Origin: Sva-07 sp963717385
GTDB taxonomy: Bacteria; Actinomycetota; Acidimicrobiia; Acidimicrobiales; Ilumatobacteraceae
Length of the DNA: 64,000 nucleotides
Direction: 5' to 3'
Assembly (NCBI GenBank): GCA_963717385.1
Contig: CAVQWE010000006.1
Span: 1 to 64,000 of the forward strand
This document shows positions 30,393 through 39,338 of this stretch, piece by piece. The notes below the pieces were generated by a model. The model saw only the letters and a list, made by a program, of their open reading frames with translations. It was not told the origin of the DNA and did not search any database. The translations under genes were made by a program, and so were the position numbers. The number at the start of each line of letters is the position of its first letter. Position 1 is the first letter of the stretch.

Positions 30393-32579
30393 ATGGCGAC
30401 CCCACAGACGACTCCCGCTGGAACCGACGCGCACACGACGCTGTCCGAACGCGATTCCAAGGCACTGCTCGCCGAGTACGGCGTACCTGTCGCGCCCGAG
30501 CGCTTCGTGGCCGACGCCGAAGCAGCGGGTGCTGCCGCCGACGAACTCGGATATCCGGTCGTCGCGAAGCTGAACGGCGATGCGATCGCGCACAAGACCG
30601 AGCGCGGTCTCGTGAAGCTCCGCCTCGGTGATCGCTCCTCGGTCGAGGCTGCGGCGAGTGAACTCCTTGCAGCCGCCACGCCCGACGATGGTGACGTGAC
30701 CGTGCTGGTGGCGCCGATGATCTCCGGCAACCGGGAGTTGATCGCCGGCGTCGTCCGCGATCCACAGTTCGGGCCCACCGTGATGCTCGGTGTCGGTGGA
30801 ATCCTGGCTGAGGCGGTGGCCGATGTCGTGTTCCGTCCGGCCCCGGTTTCCAAGGCCACCGCAGCCGACATGATCGCCAATCTGTCCACACAGAAGCTGC
30901 TGGACTCGTTCCGTGGCGAGGCGGCCGTCGATCGCTCGCAACTCGTCGACGTGATCGTCGGATTGGGGCAACTGGCCGCTGAGCGAAGCGACATCGCGAG
31001 CGTCGACATCAACCCACTGATCGTCCAGCCCGACGGCTCGGTGGTGGCCGTCGACGGACTCGTCGAACTCGGAGCCACCGGCGCCGAGGCCCCGACCGCA
31101 GTTCGCCCTCGCCCGACCGACGACCAGTTCCGCGCCCTGTTCGACCCCAAAGGCGTTCTGGTCACCGGTGCCTCGTCGCATCCAGGCAAGTTCGGGTTCG
31201 TGTCACTCCACAACCTGCTTGCCAGCGGGTATGCGGGCGGCGTGTACGGCACCAATCTGAAGGGCGAGGAGGTGCTCGGGGTGAAGACCGTGGCCGACAT
31301 CGCCGAGTTGCCCGACGGGGCCATCGACCTCGTGTTCGTGTGCACCCCCGCTGCGACCAATCCCGACATGCTCCGCGCATGCGCTGCGAAGGGGATCCGA
31401 GCAGCGTTCCTCACGTCGGCGGGTTACGGCGAGGCCGGAGACGAAGGCCAACGCGCCGAGGATGAACTCGTCGCCCTCGCTGACGAACTCGGGATCCTGC
31501 TCGCCGGCCCGAACGGCCAGGGAGTTGTCAGCACCCCCGCCCAGCTGTGCGCTCAGATCGTGGCGCCCTACCCACCCGCAGGCGGCATCGGCGTGGCCAG
31601 CCAGAGCGGCAACTTCGTGTCGAGCTTCATGAACATGGCGCGCGCCAGCGGCGTCGGGATCAGCCGAGCGGTGTCGGCCGGCAACGCCGCCGCCGTCACC
31701 GTTGCCGACTATCTCGACTGGTATGCCGACGATGCCGCCACCAGCGTCGGCCTCGCGTACGTCGAGGGCATCGTCGACGGGCGCACCCTGATGGACAAGT
31801 TGGCCGGTGCCGCCGCACGCAAGCCACTGGTGCTGGTCAAGGGCGGCGCCACCGACGGGGGCGCACAAGCCGCAGCCAGCCACACCGGAGCCCTGGCAGC
31901 GAACGACAAGATCTTCGATGGCGAGTGTCGCGCCGCCGGTGTCACTCGGGCCGCAACGGTCACCGAGGCATACGAGGCCGCTGCCACCTTCGCGACGCAG
32001 CCGTTGCCCAAGGGACCCAACACGATCGTGCTGACCACCGCCGGTGGTTGGGGAGTCGTCACCGCCGACGCGATCACCCGTGATCCGGACATCGTGCTCA
32101 TGGACCTTCCTGCAGACCTGCAAGCAGCGATCGACACCAAGCTCCCACCCCGCTGGAGTCGAAACAATCCGGTCGACTGCGCCGGGGGAGAGGTACGTGA
32201 CACGATTCCCGAGGTGATGGCGCTGATCGCTGAGCACCCCGATGTCGACGCCGTGATCTACCTCGGCATTGGTATCCAGAGCAACCAGGCGCGAATGATG
32301 CACGAAGGCCGCTTCTATCCCGACCACGGTCTCGAGCGGATCGTCGCGTACCACCAACGCCAGGATCAGCGTTTCGCAGAGGCCGCCCACGAGTTGAGCG
32401 TGGCGAACGACAAGCCGATCCTCGTCGCCACCGAACTCGCCGTTGCCGATCCCGAAAACGCCGGACCTGCGACCGTCCGGCGCCTCGGTCGCCTCTGCTA
32501 TCCGAGCGGCGGACAAGCCGTCACCGCGCTCGGACACCTCATCCGCTACTCGAAGTTCCGCGAGGCACACAGGCAGTGA
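30393..32579 (+). CDS. ADP-forming acetate/acyl-CoA ligase, fused beta-alpha
   Basis: Interconverts acyl-CoA + ADP + Pi with acid + CoA + ATP. 728 residues in one chain: N-terminal ATP-grasp domain (about 15-230, with GYPVVAKLNGDAIAHKTERGLV), CoA-binding Rossmann domain (about 245-380, GVLVTGASSHPGKFG), and succinyl-CoA-ligase-like domains (about 390-700, IGVASQSGNFVSSF, GGAQAAASHTGALA). The ATP-grasp part comes first, opposite to the common PatZ/Acs order. No acetyltransferase domain is present. Stop overlaps the GTG of the next gene. Confidence 0.88.
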   Translation: MATPQTTPAGTDAHTTLSERDSKALLAEYGVPVAPERFVADAEAAGAAADELGYPVVAKLNGDAIAHKTERGLVKLRLGDRSSVEAAASELLAAATPDDGDVTVLVAPMISGNRELIAGVVRDPQFGPTVMLGVGGILAEAVADVVFRPAPVSKATAADMIANLSTQKLLDSFRGEAAVDRSQLVDVIVGLGQLAAERSDIASVDINPLIVQPDGSVVAVDGLVELGATGAEAPTAVRPRPTDDQFRALFDPKGVLVTGASSHPGKFGFVSLHNLLASGYAGGVYGTNLKGEEVLGVKTVADIAELPDGAIDLVFVCTPAATNPDMLRACAAKGIRAAFLTSAGYGEAGDEGQRAEDELVALADELGILLAGPNGQGVVSTPAQLCAQIVAPYPPAGGIGVASQSGNFVSSFMNMARASGVGISRAVSAGNAAAVTVADYLDWYADDAATSVGLAYVEGIVDGRTLMDKLAGAAARKPLVLVKGGATDGGAQAAASHTGALAANDKIFDGECRAAGVTRAATVTEAYEAAATFATQPLPKGPNTIVLTTAGGWGVVTADAITRDPDIVLMDLPADLQAAIDTKLPPRWSRNNPVDCAGGEVRDTIPEVMALIAEHPDVDAVIYLGIGIQSNQARMMHEGRFYPDHGLERIVAYHQRQDQRFAEAAHELSVANDKPILVATELAVADPENAGPATVRRLGRLCYPSGGQAVTALGHLIRYSKFREAHRQ

Positions 32580-34110
32580 CGCCGCCGACCAACGGCCCGA
32601 GCTCGGCGGACCGGCCACGTCGCCCCGCACGTCGCCCTGCACGTCGGGCCGCCCGCGGGCCCGGCCCCTGGGTCGTGCTCGGCGCAGCAGCGATCGTTCC
32701 AGCGCTCGTGCTCGCCGGCATCTGGTCGTGGGCCTCGGGGCAACAGACCGAAGACACCTCAGCCCCGGTCGTCGACGCCGTCCGCCGTGCCACCCACCCC
32801 GGCACCAGCCCTGTCGACTGCCGCGGTCGCGCTGCGGCGACTACCGACCATCATTTCACGAGAACTCAACACCGACGTCGTTCGCCGCAGAGACCAGCCC
32901 ATTCCTGTCATCGCTCAACGACCGCTCGTGTGGAGCGGTGTCCGTCGACGGTGTGTCGATCGGCGAGCGCAACGCCGCGCTGCCCGTGATCCCTGCGAGC
33001 ACCCAGAAGATTCCCGTTGCCGCCACCGCACTCGAGTTGCTCGGTGCCGATTTCCGATACACCACCACGGTGGTCGCGGTCTCGGCTCCGGTCGACGGAG
33101 TGATCGACGGCGATCTCTACCTGGTCGGCGGTGGTGATCCCTTGCTGTCGTCGAACTGGTATCCCACCTCGAATCTCGAGCGCAATCCGGTCACGTCGCC
33201 GACGTCGTTCGATGCGCTCGCCGACAGCGTCGTCGCTGCCGGGGTCACCACGGTTCGCGGGTCGGTCGTCGGCGACGGGAACCGCTACGACGACGAATTC
33301 TTCGCACCCGGGTGGGGCGACGGCGTCGCCGGGCTCGAGGGAGGCCCGTACGACGCCCTGATGGCCAACGACTCTCGTGTGCTCGGCGATCCGCTGCGGG
33401 GGAACAACCCGAGTGAAGCAGCAGCCCGGGAGTTCACACAACTGCTGCAAGCCCGTGGCGTCGACGTCAGCAACAGCGCCCAGAGCGGTGCCGCCCCCGG
33501 CGGCGCCGTCGAGTTGGCATCGATCGACTCGGCGCCGCTGTCCGATGTGCTCGCAGAGATGCTCGGAAACAGCGACAACAACACCGCCGAGATGGTGGTC
33601 AAAGAGCTCGGCTTCACGGTGTCGTCGAGTGGTACCCGTGAGGCCGGACTTGCCCTCGTGCGCCAACAACTCATCGACTGGGGCGTCGATGTCACCCAGG
33701 TGGTCCTGGCCGACGGCTCGGGATTGAGCCTCGACAATCGGCTCACGTGCGACGCCCTTCTCGCTGTCTTGCAACGTACGGGCTTCGAGTCGGCCATCGG
33801 ACAGGGTCTTCCGGTGGCGGGCCAGACCGGAACGCTTGCCGGCATCTTCACCGAGCACCCAGTCGCTGGGCGCCTGCGGGGCAAGACCGGAACGCTCAAC
33901 AACCCCCCGTTCAATGTCGACCCACCCGCGGTCAAGGCGCTTGCCGGGTATCTCCCGGTCGAAGGTGGCAGCGCTGTCGAGTACGTCCTCGTCCTGAACG
34001 GCCCGACGATCTCGGACCAGAGCGAATACCGGGCGGTCTGGGACACCTTGGCCGACGTGCTCGACACCTACCCAGCCGGTGCGTCGCCGGCCGAACTCGG
34101 GCCACGATGA
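32576..34110 (+). CDS. PBP4-type D-Ala-D-Ala carboxypeptidase, copy 1 (two frame breaks)
   Basis: Peptidoglycan carboxypeptidase/endopeptidase of the DacB (S13) family. Basic, Pro/Arg-rich N-terminus, one membrane segment (about residues 33-52, WVVLGAAAIVPALVLAGIW), then the exported domain: SxxK in PASTQK, SxN in NSDNNTAEM, KTG in GKTGTL, and the LSLDNRLTCDALL region. Two surplus bases near 32784 and 32874 shift the frame in the linker before the catalytic domain; the catalytic part is one continuous frame. ATGA overlap with copy 2. About 510 residues corrected. Confidence 0.85.
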
Positions 34111-35618
34111 ACGATGTGAACGAGTCGCCGATGTCCGAGAGAACCGAGGCACCCTCGGTAGCGGTCCGCTACCGCTTGGCTCCACTGTTCGGCCTGATCG
34201 CGCTCGGCCTCGTCCCAGTAGCGGCGCTCACGGCACTGCTCGTGTGGAGCGACCAGGTGGCCGACGAGCACGAATCCCGTGAATCGGTGCAGGCCGAGCC
34301 GTTCCGACCGCCCGCCGAGCCGAATCCGGCACTCGTGACCTCGATGCTCGACTACCGCCGCACACCGAGCGAACTCGCCAGCGTCGGTGCCGACAACGAA
34401 CTGTCCGATGTCCTCGATCAGCTCGCTGCGTTCATCGACGCACGCTCGTGCCTCGCTGTTTCGGTCGACGGCCGCACGATCACGTCGTGGAACGGTGACG
34501 TCGCGGTGATTCCCGCGAGCACGAACAAACTGCTCATCGCAGGTGCTGCAGTCGAGGTGCTCGGGGCCGACTATCGATTCGTGACCTCGGTTGCTGCGCC
34601 ACCACCGGTCGAGGGAGTCATCGACGGCGATCTCTACCTGGTTGGTGGAGGCGACCCAGTGCTCGTCGCAGCCGACTTCCCACTCGATGACGACGACACC
34701 CCCGCTGCAGCCACCACCCTCGAAACGCTGGCCGACGCAGTCGTCGCCGCTGGAGTCGACTCGATCAACGGAGCTGTCGTCGGTGACGCCAGCCGTTACG
34801 ACGACGAGTTCGTCAACCCGGCGTGGGACGACGCAGTGGCCTACGTCGACGCCGGGCCGATCGGTGGCTTGGTGGTCAACGACGGCCGTGTGGTGGGCCG
34901 GTCGGGACGCCAGCGAGACCCGGGCGAGGCAGCCGCTCGCGAACTCGCCCGGCTGTTGCGTGACCGAGGGGTCAGTGTTGCCGGAGGGTCGCAGGCCGGC
35001 CTCGTCGGGCCGGGCGTTCCGGTGATCGCCACGGCCGAGTCGCCGCCGTTGGAAGCGATCGTCGCCGACATGCTCACCCGAAGCGACAATGACACCGCCG
35101 AGATGCTGCTCAAAGAACTCGGCCACGGCGTCGCCCAGCCTGGGACCACCGCCGCCGGGCTCGATGTACTGACTCGAACCGTCGCCTCGTGGGGCGCGCC
35201 GATGGACGATGTCGTCCTCTCTGACGCTTCCGGGCTCAGCTCTGCGAATCGGTTGACGTGTGACACCCTGGTCTCCGTGCTCAATCACATCGAGGCGACA
35301 CCTGCAGCTGACGGCTTGCCGGTTGCAGGAAGATCCGGCACGCTGATCGACGAGTTCCTCGGTAGCCCGGTCGAGGGCAGTCTCCGCGCGAAGACGGGGA
35401 CACTCAGCAACCCTCCAGCCGACGCCGATCCACCCGAGGTCAAAGCGCTCGCCGGCTACCTCGGGGCCCCGAACGGTGAGGTACTGCAGTTCGCGCTCGT
35501 GCTCAACGGCGCCGGATATGTCACCGCCGACGGCTACGTGCCGTTCTGGAGTGCGCTTGCCGAGCGGTTGGCGACGCACCCTGATGGACCCGATCCTGCG
35601 CTGCTGGGTCCGCGCTGA
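34107..35618 (+). CDS. dacB: PBP4-type D-Ala-D-Ala carboxypeptidase, copy 2
   Basis: 503 residues, intact. Membrane segment at about 25-47 (APLFGLIALGLVPVAALTALLVW), then an S13 peptidase domain: PASTNK (S138, K141), RSDNDTAEMLLKELG, LSDASGLSSANRLTC and RAKTGTL. Same architecture as copy 1, with shared text VEGVIDGDLYLVGGGDP and VVGDASRYDDEF, so the pair arose by tandem duplication and diverged. The product is likely anchored outside the membrane and trims or cross-link-edits peptidoglycan. Confidence 0.9.
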   Translation: MNDVNESPMSERTEAPSVAVRYRLAPLFGLIALGLVPVAALTALLVWSDQVADEHESRESVQAEPFRPPAEPNPALVTSMLDYRRTPSELASVGADNELSDVLDQLAAFIDARSCLAVSVDGRTITSWNGDVAVIPASTNKLLIAGAAVEVLGADYRFVTSVAAPPPVEGVIDGDLYLVGGGDPVLVAADFPLDDDDTPAAATTLETLADAVVAAGVDSINGAVVGDASRYDDEFVNPAWDDAVAYVDAGPIGGLVVNDGRVVGRSGRQRDPGEAAARELARLLRDRGVSVAGGSQAGLVGPGVPVIATAESPPLEAIVADMLTRSDNDTAEMLLKELGHGVAQPGTTAAGLDVLTRTVASWGAPMDDVVLSDASGLSSANRLTCDTLVSVLNHIEATPAADGLPVAGRSGTLIDEFLGSPVEGSLRAKTGTLSNPPADADPPEVKALAGYLGAPNGEVLQFALVLNGAGYVTADGYVPFWSALAERLATHPDGPDPALLGPR

Positions 35619-35623
35619 TCGCC

Positions 35624-36286
35624 ATGAGTGTGATGAGGATGTTTCCGCTCGGATCGGTGCTGCTGCCCGGTGGCGTGCTGCCACTCCACGTGTTCGAGGC
35701 CCGCTATCGAGACATGATCAGAGATTGCCTCCGTGACGACGGCGACCCCGAGTTCGGTCAGGTGCTGATCTCGCACGGCTGGGAAACCGGCGGTGGCGAC
35801 GATCGGATGCGGGTCGGCACCGTCGCTCGGATGCTGCAGGTCGATGCGCTCGACGAGGATCGCTACGCGATCGTCGCCGTCGGAACCCGACGGATCACGA
35901 TCAACGCCTGGCTTCCCGACGACCCGTACCCGGTGGCCGATGTCGACGATTGGCCCGACGAAGATCCAGATGCGGACGGCTTGGCGCTGAATGTGGCTGC
36001 CTCACATGCTCGTGTGCGTGCCGCGCGGGCACTTGCCCTCGAGGTCGCCACCCGCGTCGATGATCCAATGAGCGAACTCGCCGGCGGCGACGAACCGGTC
36101 GATACCGGCGACGACGAGATCTCCGACGACCCGCTCTTGGCCACCTACCACCTGGCCACGCTCGCTCCGATCGGGCCCGCCGACCGCTTCCGGCTGCTCG
36201 CAGCGCCTGGTCCGGCGGCGCGTCTCGATCTGCTCGACGAGATCCTCGACGACGTCGAAGCCATGTTGAAGTTCCGGCTTTCGTGA
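35624..36286 (+). CDS. LON-domain (Lon substrate-binding-like) protein
   Basis: 220 residues with the PUA-like N-terminal domain of Lon protease but no ATPase or protease domain. The signature MRMFPLGSVLLPGGVLPLHVFEARYRDMI opens the protein. The C-terminal half is acidic with a conserved helical end (RLDLLDEILDDVEAMLKFRLS). Such stand-alone LON proteins are common in actinobacteria; the function is unclear. Stop overlaps the next GTG. Confidence 0.88.
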   Translation: MSVMRMFPLGSVLLPGGVLPLHVFEARYRDMIRDCLRDDGDPEFGQVLISHGWETGGGDDRMRVGTVARMLQVDALDEDRYAIVAVGTRRITINAWLPDDPYPVADVDDWPDEDPDADGLALNVAASHARVRAARALALEVATRVDDPMSELAGGDEPVDTGDDEISDDPLLATYHLATLAPIGPADRFRLLAAPGPAARLDLLDEILDDVEAMLKFRLS

Positions 36287-36669
36287 TAGAAACGATGATC
36301 GTGTCAGACACCAGTGATCTCGAACAGCGCCTCGCCCGCCAGGCCGAAAAGGCAAACAAGGCTGACGACGCGTCCGTCGGCGAGGTCATCGACTACGTCA
36401 AGGCCTACGCGAAACAGGAGACGCTCGGGCCGCTCAAGGGTGCGGGCAACTGGCTCGGCTACGGGTTCGCCGCGGCTGCTGCGCTCGGCATCGGTCTCGT
36501 GCTCATCCTGTTGGGCCTGTTGCGGCTGCTGCAAACCGAATGGGAGCGTTCGGCGTCGGGCAACCTGTCGTGGCTGCCCTACCTGATCGTCCTCGTGGTC
36601 GCTTTGGCGCTGCTGGCGCTCACGCTCATGCGCATCAAGAAGTCGACCCTTCACAAAGAACCGAAGTAA
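36283..36669 (+). CDS. Two-TM membrane protein (holin-X-like)
   Basis: 128 residues: a helical N-terminal part with VGEVIDYVKAYAKQETLGPLKGAGNWLG, then two membrane segments (about 58-82 and 96-117) and a short basic tail. The pattern resembles actinobacterial 'phage holin superfamily III' membrane proteins, which are chromosomal and not prophage. GTG 36283 overlaps the LON stop; ATG 36295 is an alternative. Followed by two other small membrane-associated genes. Confidence 0.65.
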   Translation: MIETMIVSDTSDLEQRLARQAEKANKADDASVGEVIDYVKAYAKQETLGPLKGAGNWLGYGFAAAAALGIGLVLILLGLLRLLQTEWERSASGNLSWLPYLIVLVVALALLALTLMRIKKSTLHKEPK

Positions 36670-36681
36670 GGAGCCGTCGTC

Positions 36682-36905
36682 ATGGCGAAGAACACGGCCG
36701 AGGCCGCACCGAAGATCACCCCGCAGGACCTCGAGAACAAGCTCAAGGCGTTGCAGGGCGACGTCCAGGGCAAGGTCGACGACAAGAAGTCCACCATTGC
36801 GACCACCGCGGCGGCCGGCGGCATGGTGCTCCTGGTGATCTTCTTCCTGCTCGGCAGGCGCTCGGGCAAGAACGCAGCACCGTCGTCGAGATCCGCCGAG
36901 TCTGA
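36682..36905 (+). CDS. Small single-TM protein (frame break near its end)
   Basis: About 74 residues. N-terminal helix KITPQDLENKLKALQGDVQGKVDDKK, then one membrane segment (about 38-56, TTAAAGGMVLLVIFFLLGR) and a short basic tail. In the raw frame it would run on into the next gene; restoring one missing base near 36869 gives the tail STVVEIRRV and a TGA at 36903-36905 that overlaps the next ATG. AAGGAG lies nine bases before the start. Unknown family. Confidence 0.6.
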
Positions 36906-37302
36906 TGTCGCTGCTTCCGTACGCCCTGCGACCGAAGGTGGTCCTTCGGGCCCAGATCGTCAAGCGCGGGATCATCGGAGGCAATCCGTTCCTCCGGCCG
37001 ATCGCGATGCTGATGGTGGGCCAGGGGTCTATCTGCGACGCAGCGCCATCCGTCAGGGACTCATCCTCGTCATCCATTCTGGCGAGTCATCGGCCTGGCC
37101 ATGGTCGGCCAGGAAGCTCTACCGGCGCGGTATCAAGAAGACGCCTGAACACATCGCGGTCGAGCGGATCGGGACCAGCCATCGGGTCAGCGTCGAGGTC
37201 ACCAAGCCCAACCTCGCGTCGAGCCGTCGCCAGCGACGTGGCGAACTGCGCCGGCTCGAGGCGCAGGCGCAGGCGAGCGTCGAGGCCCGACTCGAGTCGT
37301 GA
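36905..37302 (+). CDS. Conserved hypothetical protein (three frame breaks)
   Basis: Reconstructed as about 132 residues. It begins MSLLPYALRPKVVLRAQIVKRG, continues GVYLRRSAIRQGL, WRVIGLAMVGQEAL, and ends RRGIKKTPEHIAVERIGTSHRV plus a basic helix RRQRRGELRRLEAQAQ. These segments lie in different frames; two missing bases (near 37025 and 37069) and one surplus base (near 37122) join them. The text IKKTPEHIAVERI suggests a membrane-proximal basic protein. Stop overlaps the GTG of the TtuB-like gene. Joining is inference. Confidence 0.55.
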
Positions 37303-37499
37303 AGGTCCTGCTGCGCAACCCTCGGCGGGAGGTCGACTTCGCTGGTCCCCGTTCTGTCGATCGGCTCCTCGACGAACTCCAGCTCAGCCGCGAGGCGCAT
37401 CTGGTGATCTGCAACGGCACCCTCGTGCCTGGAGATGCCGTCCTCGGCGACGACGACCAGATCGAGGTTCGGCCCGTGATCTCGGGCGGCGCCACGTGA
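37299..37499 (+). CDS. TtuB/ThiS-like ubiquitin-fold sulfur carrier with GG-AT tail
   Basis: 66 residues with the beta-grasp pattern of ThiS/MoaD/TtuB: MKVLLRNPRREVDFAGPRSV, central LVICNGTLVPGDAVLGDDDQ, and the end IEVRPVISGGAT. Thermus TtuB ends in the same kind of ISGG, where the terminal Gly is activated to a thiocarboxylate. Here two residues (Ala65, Thr66) follow Gly64, so trimming or another route would be needed. The gene is 13 bases before a TtuA-like gene, supporting a role as sulfur donor for tRNA thiolation. Confidence 0.8.
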   Translation: MKVLLRNPRREVDFAGPRSVDRLLDELQLSREAHLVICNGTLVPGDAVLGDDDQIEVRPVISGGAT

Positions 37500-37512
37500 A
37501 CCGACCGTCACG

Positions 37513-38500
37513 ATGACAGCGGTGGGCAGCAAGTGCCGGGTGTGCAAGGCGCCAGCGGTGATCGATCTGCCGCGCCACAACGCCAAGTTCTGTGCCGAGC
37601 ACCTCCAGCAGCTCTGTCGGCGGCAGATGGCAAAGGCCGTCGAGGACTTCGAGATGTTCTCGACCGACGACCGCATCCTGGTCGCCGTCAGCGGCGGCAA
37701 GGACTCACTGGCCGTGTGGGACATGCTGATCGAGGCCGGGTATCAGGCCGATGGTCTGTACATCGGGCTGGGTATCGGCGAGTATTCGACGGACAGCGGC
37801 GGTTACGTGCGGAGATTCGCCGACGAGCGAGGGCTGCATCTCCAGACGATCGACCTTCGCGACGAGTACGGCTACGACGTGCCCACGGCCGCCCGCGGCA
37901 ACTGGCCGCGTCCCGTGTTCGGCATGTGGGCTCTCGAAGCGGCGGCTGTTCGACCAGGCAGCGCTCGACGGCGGCTACGACGTGCTGGTCACAGGTCACA
38001 ATCTCGATGACGAGGCTGCGGTGCTCTTCGGCAACACGCTGCGGTGGGATCTCGACTACCTGGCTCGTCAGATGCCGGTGCTGCCCGCCGCGAACGGCTT
38101 TCCGAAGAAGGCCAAGCCGTTGATTCGGCTGACCGAACGCGAGATGGCGGCGTGGTGCCTCGTTCGCGGCATCGACTACGTGGTCGAAGAATGCCCGATC
38201 GCTGCCGGCAATCGGCATCTGTCGTACAAGGAATCGCTGAACGCGATCGAGGCGAACTCGCCTGGCGCGAAGGCATCGTTCTACCTGGGGTTTCTCGATC
38301 GGATGGCACCGCTACTGGTTGGCCAATCAGCGGCGGCGTCGGGCGAACTGAACGATTGCGCCCGCTGCGGGTCGCCGACCACCGGCGAGATCTGCGCGTT
38401 CTGCCGGCTCGTCGAGAAGTCGAGCGCTCACGATCCTGTGCCTGTCGAACTGCTCTTGCAGCGGCGGGGTTCCAAGGCCAACATGAAGGGACGGCAATGA
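37513..38500 (+). CDS. ttuA: TtuA/Ncs6-type tRNA 2-thiolation enzyme (one frame break)
   Basis: PP-loop ATP pyrophosphatase-type enzyme; TtuA makes 2-thioribothymidine at tRNA position 54 using sulfur from TtuB. About 328 residues corrected. N-terminal zinc finger CRVCKAPAV...CAEH, PP-loop VAVSGGKDSLAVWD, then CSACGLSKRRLF and VTGHNLDDEAAVLFGNT, third iron-sulfur cysteine in VEECPIAAG, C-terminal zinc finger CARCGSPTTGEICAFC. One surplus C in CCC at 37912-37914 breaks the frame exactly before CSACG. Ncs6/CTU1 (wobble U34) is an alternative role. ATGA overlap with trmI. Confidence 0.87.
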
Positions 38501-39285
38501 TGACCGGAGCGTTCACTGCTGGAGAGAAGGCACTGCTCCTCGACTCGAAGAAGCGGCGGTACCTGATCGACATCGCCGACGACGGCGAGTTCCACAGCCA
38601 CAACGGCTTCGTTGCGCACACCGACTTGATCGGCCAGCGCGAGGGCGTGGTGGTGCGATCCACGAAAGGGTCCGAGTACACGGTGCTGCGGCCCACACTC
38701 GAGGACTTCGTGGTCGAGATGCCCCGTGGCGCCCAGGTGATCTATCCAAAGGACCTGGCACCGATCTGCATGCTCGCCGACATCGGCCCCGGTGTCCGGG
38801 TCTTCGAGACGGGAATCGGGTCGGGAGCGCTGTCGATGACGATGCTTCGCTACGGCGCCGACATCGTCGGGTACGAGATCCGCGAGGACTTCGCGAATCG
38901 GGCGAAGAAGAACGTCCAGAGCTTCCTCGGCGCAGGCGTCCTCGACCGGTACGACGTACACATCGCCGACAGCTACGAAGGGGTCGACCCGGCGCTCGGC
39001 ATGTTCGACCGCGTGGTGCTCGATCTTCCCGAACCGTGGCAAGTCATCCCGAAGGCCGAGGCCGTACTGCAGGCAGGCGGGCTGCTCCTCGCCTACACGC
39101 CATCGATCACCCAGGCGGTGCAGGTGAGAGAAGCGCTGAAGGGGAAGTGGATCGATGCCCGCACGATCGAGGTGCTGCACCGCGGTTGGCACATCGAGGG
39201 CCAAGCGGTGCGTCCCGACCACCGCATGGTCGCGCACACCGCGTTCTTGAGCGTCGCCCGGTTCCTCGGCCGCAACCCGACCTGA
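38497..39285 (+). CDS. trmI: tRNA (adenine-58-N1) methyltransferase TrmI
   Basis: SAM-dependent enzyme making m1A58 in the T-loop of tRNA. 262 residues: an N-terminal beta domain (GEFHSHNGFVAHTDLIGQREG), SAM motif I VFETGIGSGALSMTM (102-116), YEIREDFANRAKKN, the catalytic-loop segment VVLDLPEPWQVIP, and SITQAVQV. It matches mycobacterial Rv2118c-type TrmI, which also lies upstream of mpa. It completes a set of T-loop modification genes with the two preceding genes. Confidence 0.92.
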   Translation: MMTGAFTAGEKALLLDSKKRRYLIDIADDGEFHSHNGFVAHTDLIGQREGVVVRSTKGSEYTVLRPTLEDFVVEMPRGAQVIYPKDLAPICMLADIGPGVRVFETGIGSGALSMTMLRYGADIVGYEIREDFANRAKKNVQSFLGAGVLDRYDVHIADSYEGVDPALGMFDRVVLDLPEPWQVIPKAEAVLQAGGLLLAYTPSITQAVQVREALKGKWIDARTIEVLHRGWHIEGQAVRPDHRMVAHTAFLSVARFLGRNPT

Positions 39286-39293
39286 CACCAGGG

Positions 39294-39338
39294 AGCGATG
39301 AGTCTGCGCGCCAACAGGTCGCGCGGAGACTCATCGCT
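39294..39338. terminator. Bidirectional terminator-like hairpin
   Basis: AGCGATGAGTCTGCGCG and its near complement CGCGCGGAGACTCATCGCT flank a short loop. It lies between trmI and the convergent TetR gene and includes the TetR stop codon. Confidence 0.65.

Noticed and set aside
28882..30891. Reverse open frame of about 669 codons opposite sodN, TetR and the acyl-CoA synthetase
   Set aside because: Shadow frame; no motif, and it spans three real genes of the other strand.
36283..36669. Prophage remnant because of the holin-like membrane protein
   Set aside because: No other phage gene, integrase or attachment site nearby; such proteins are ordinary chromosomal genes in actinobacteria.
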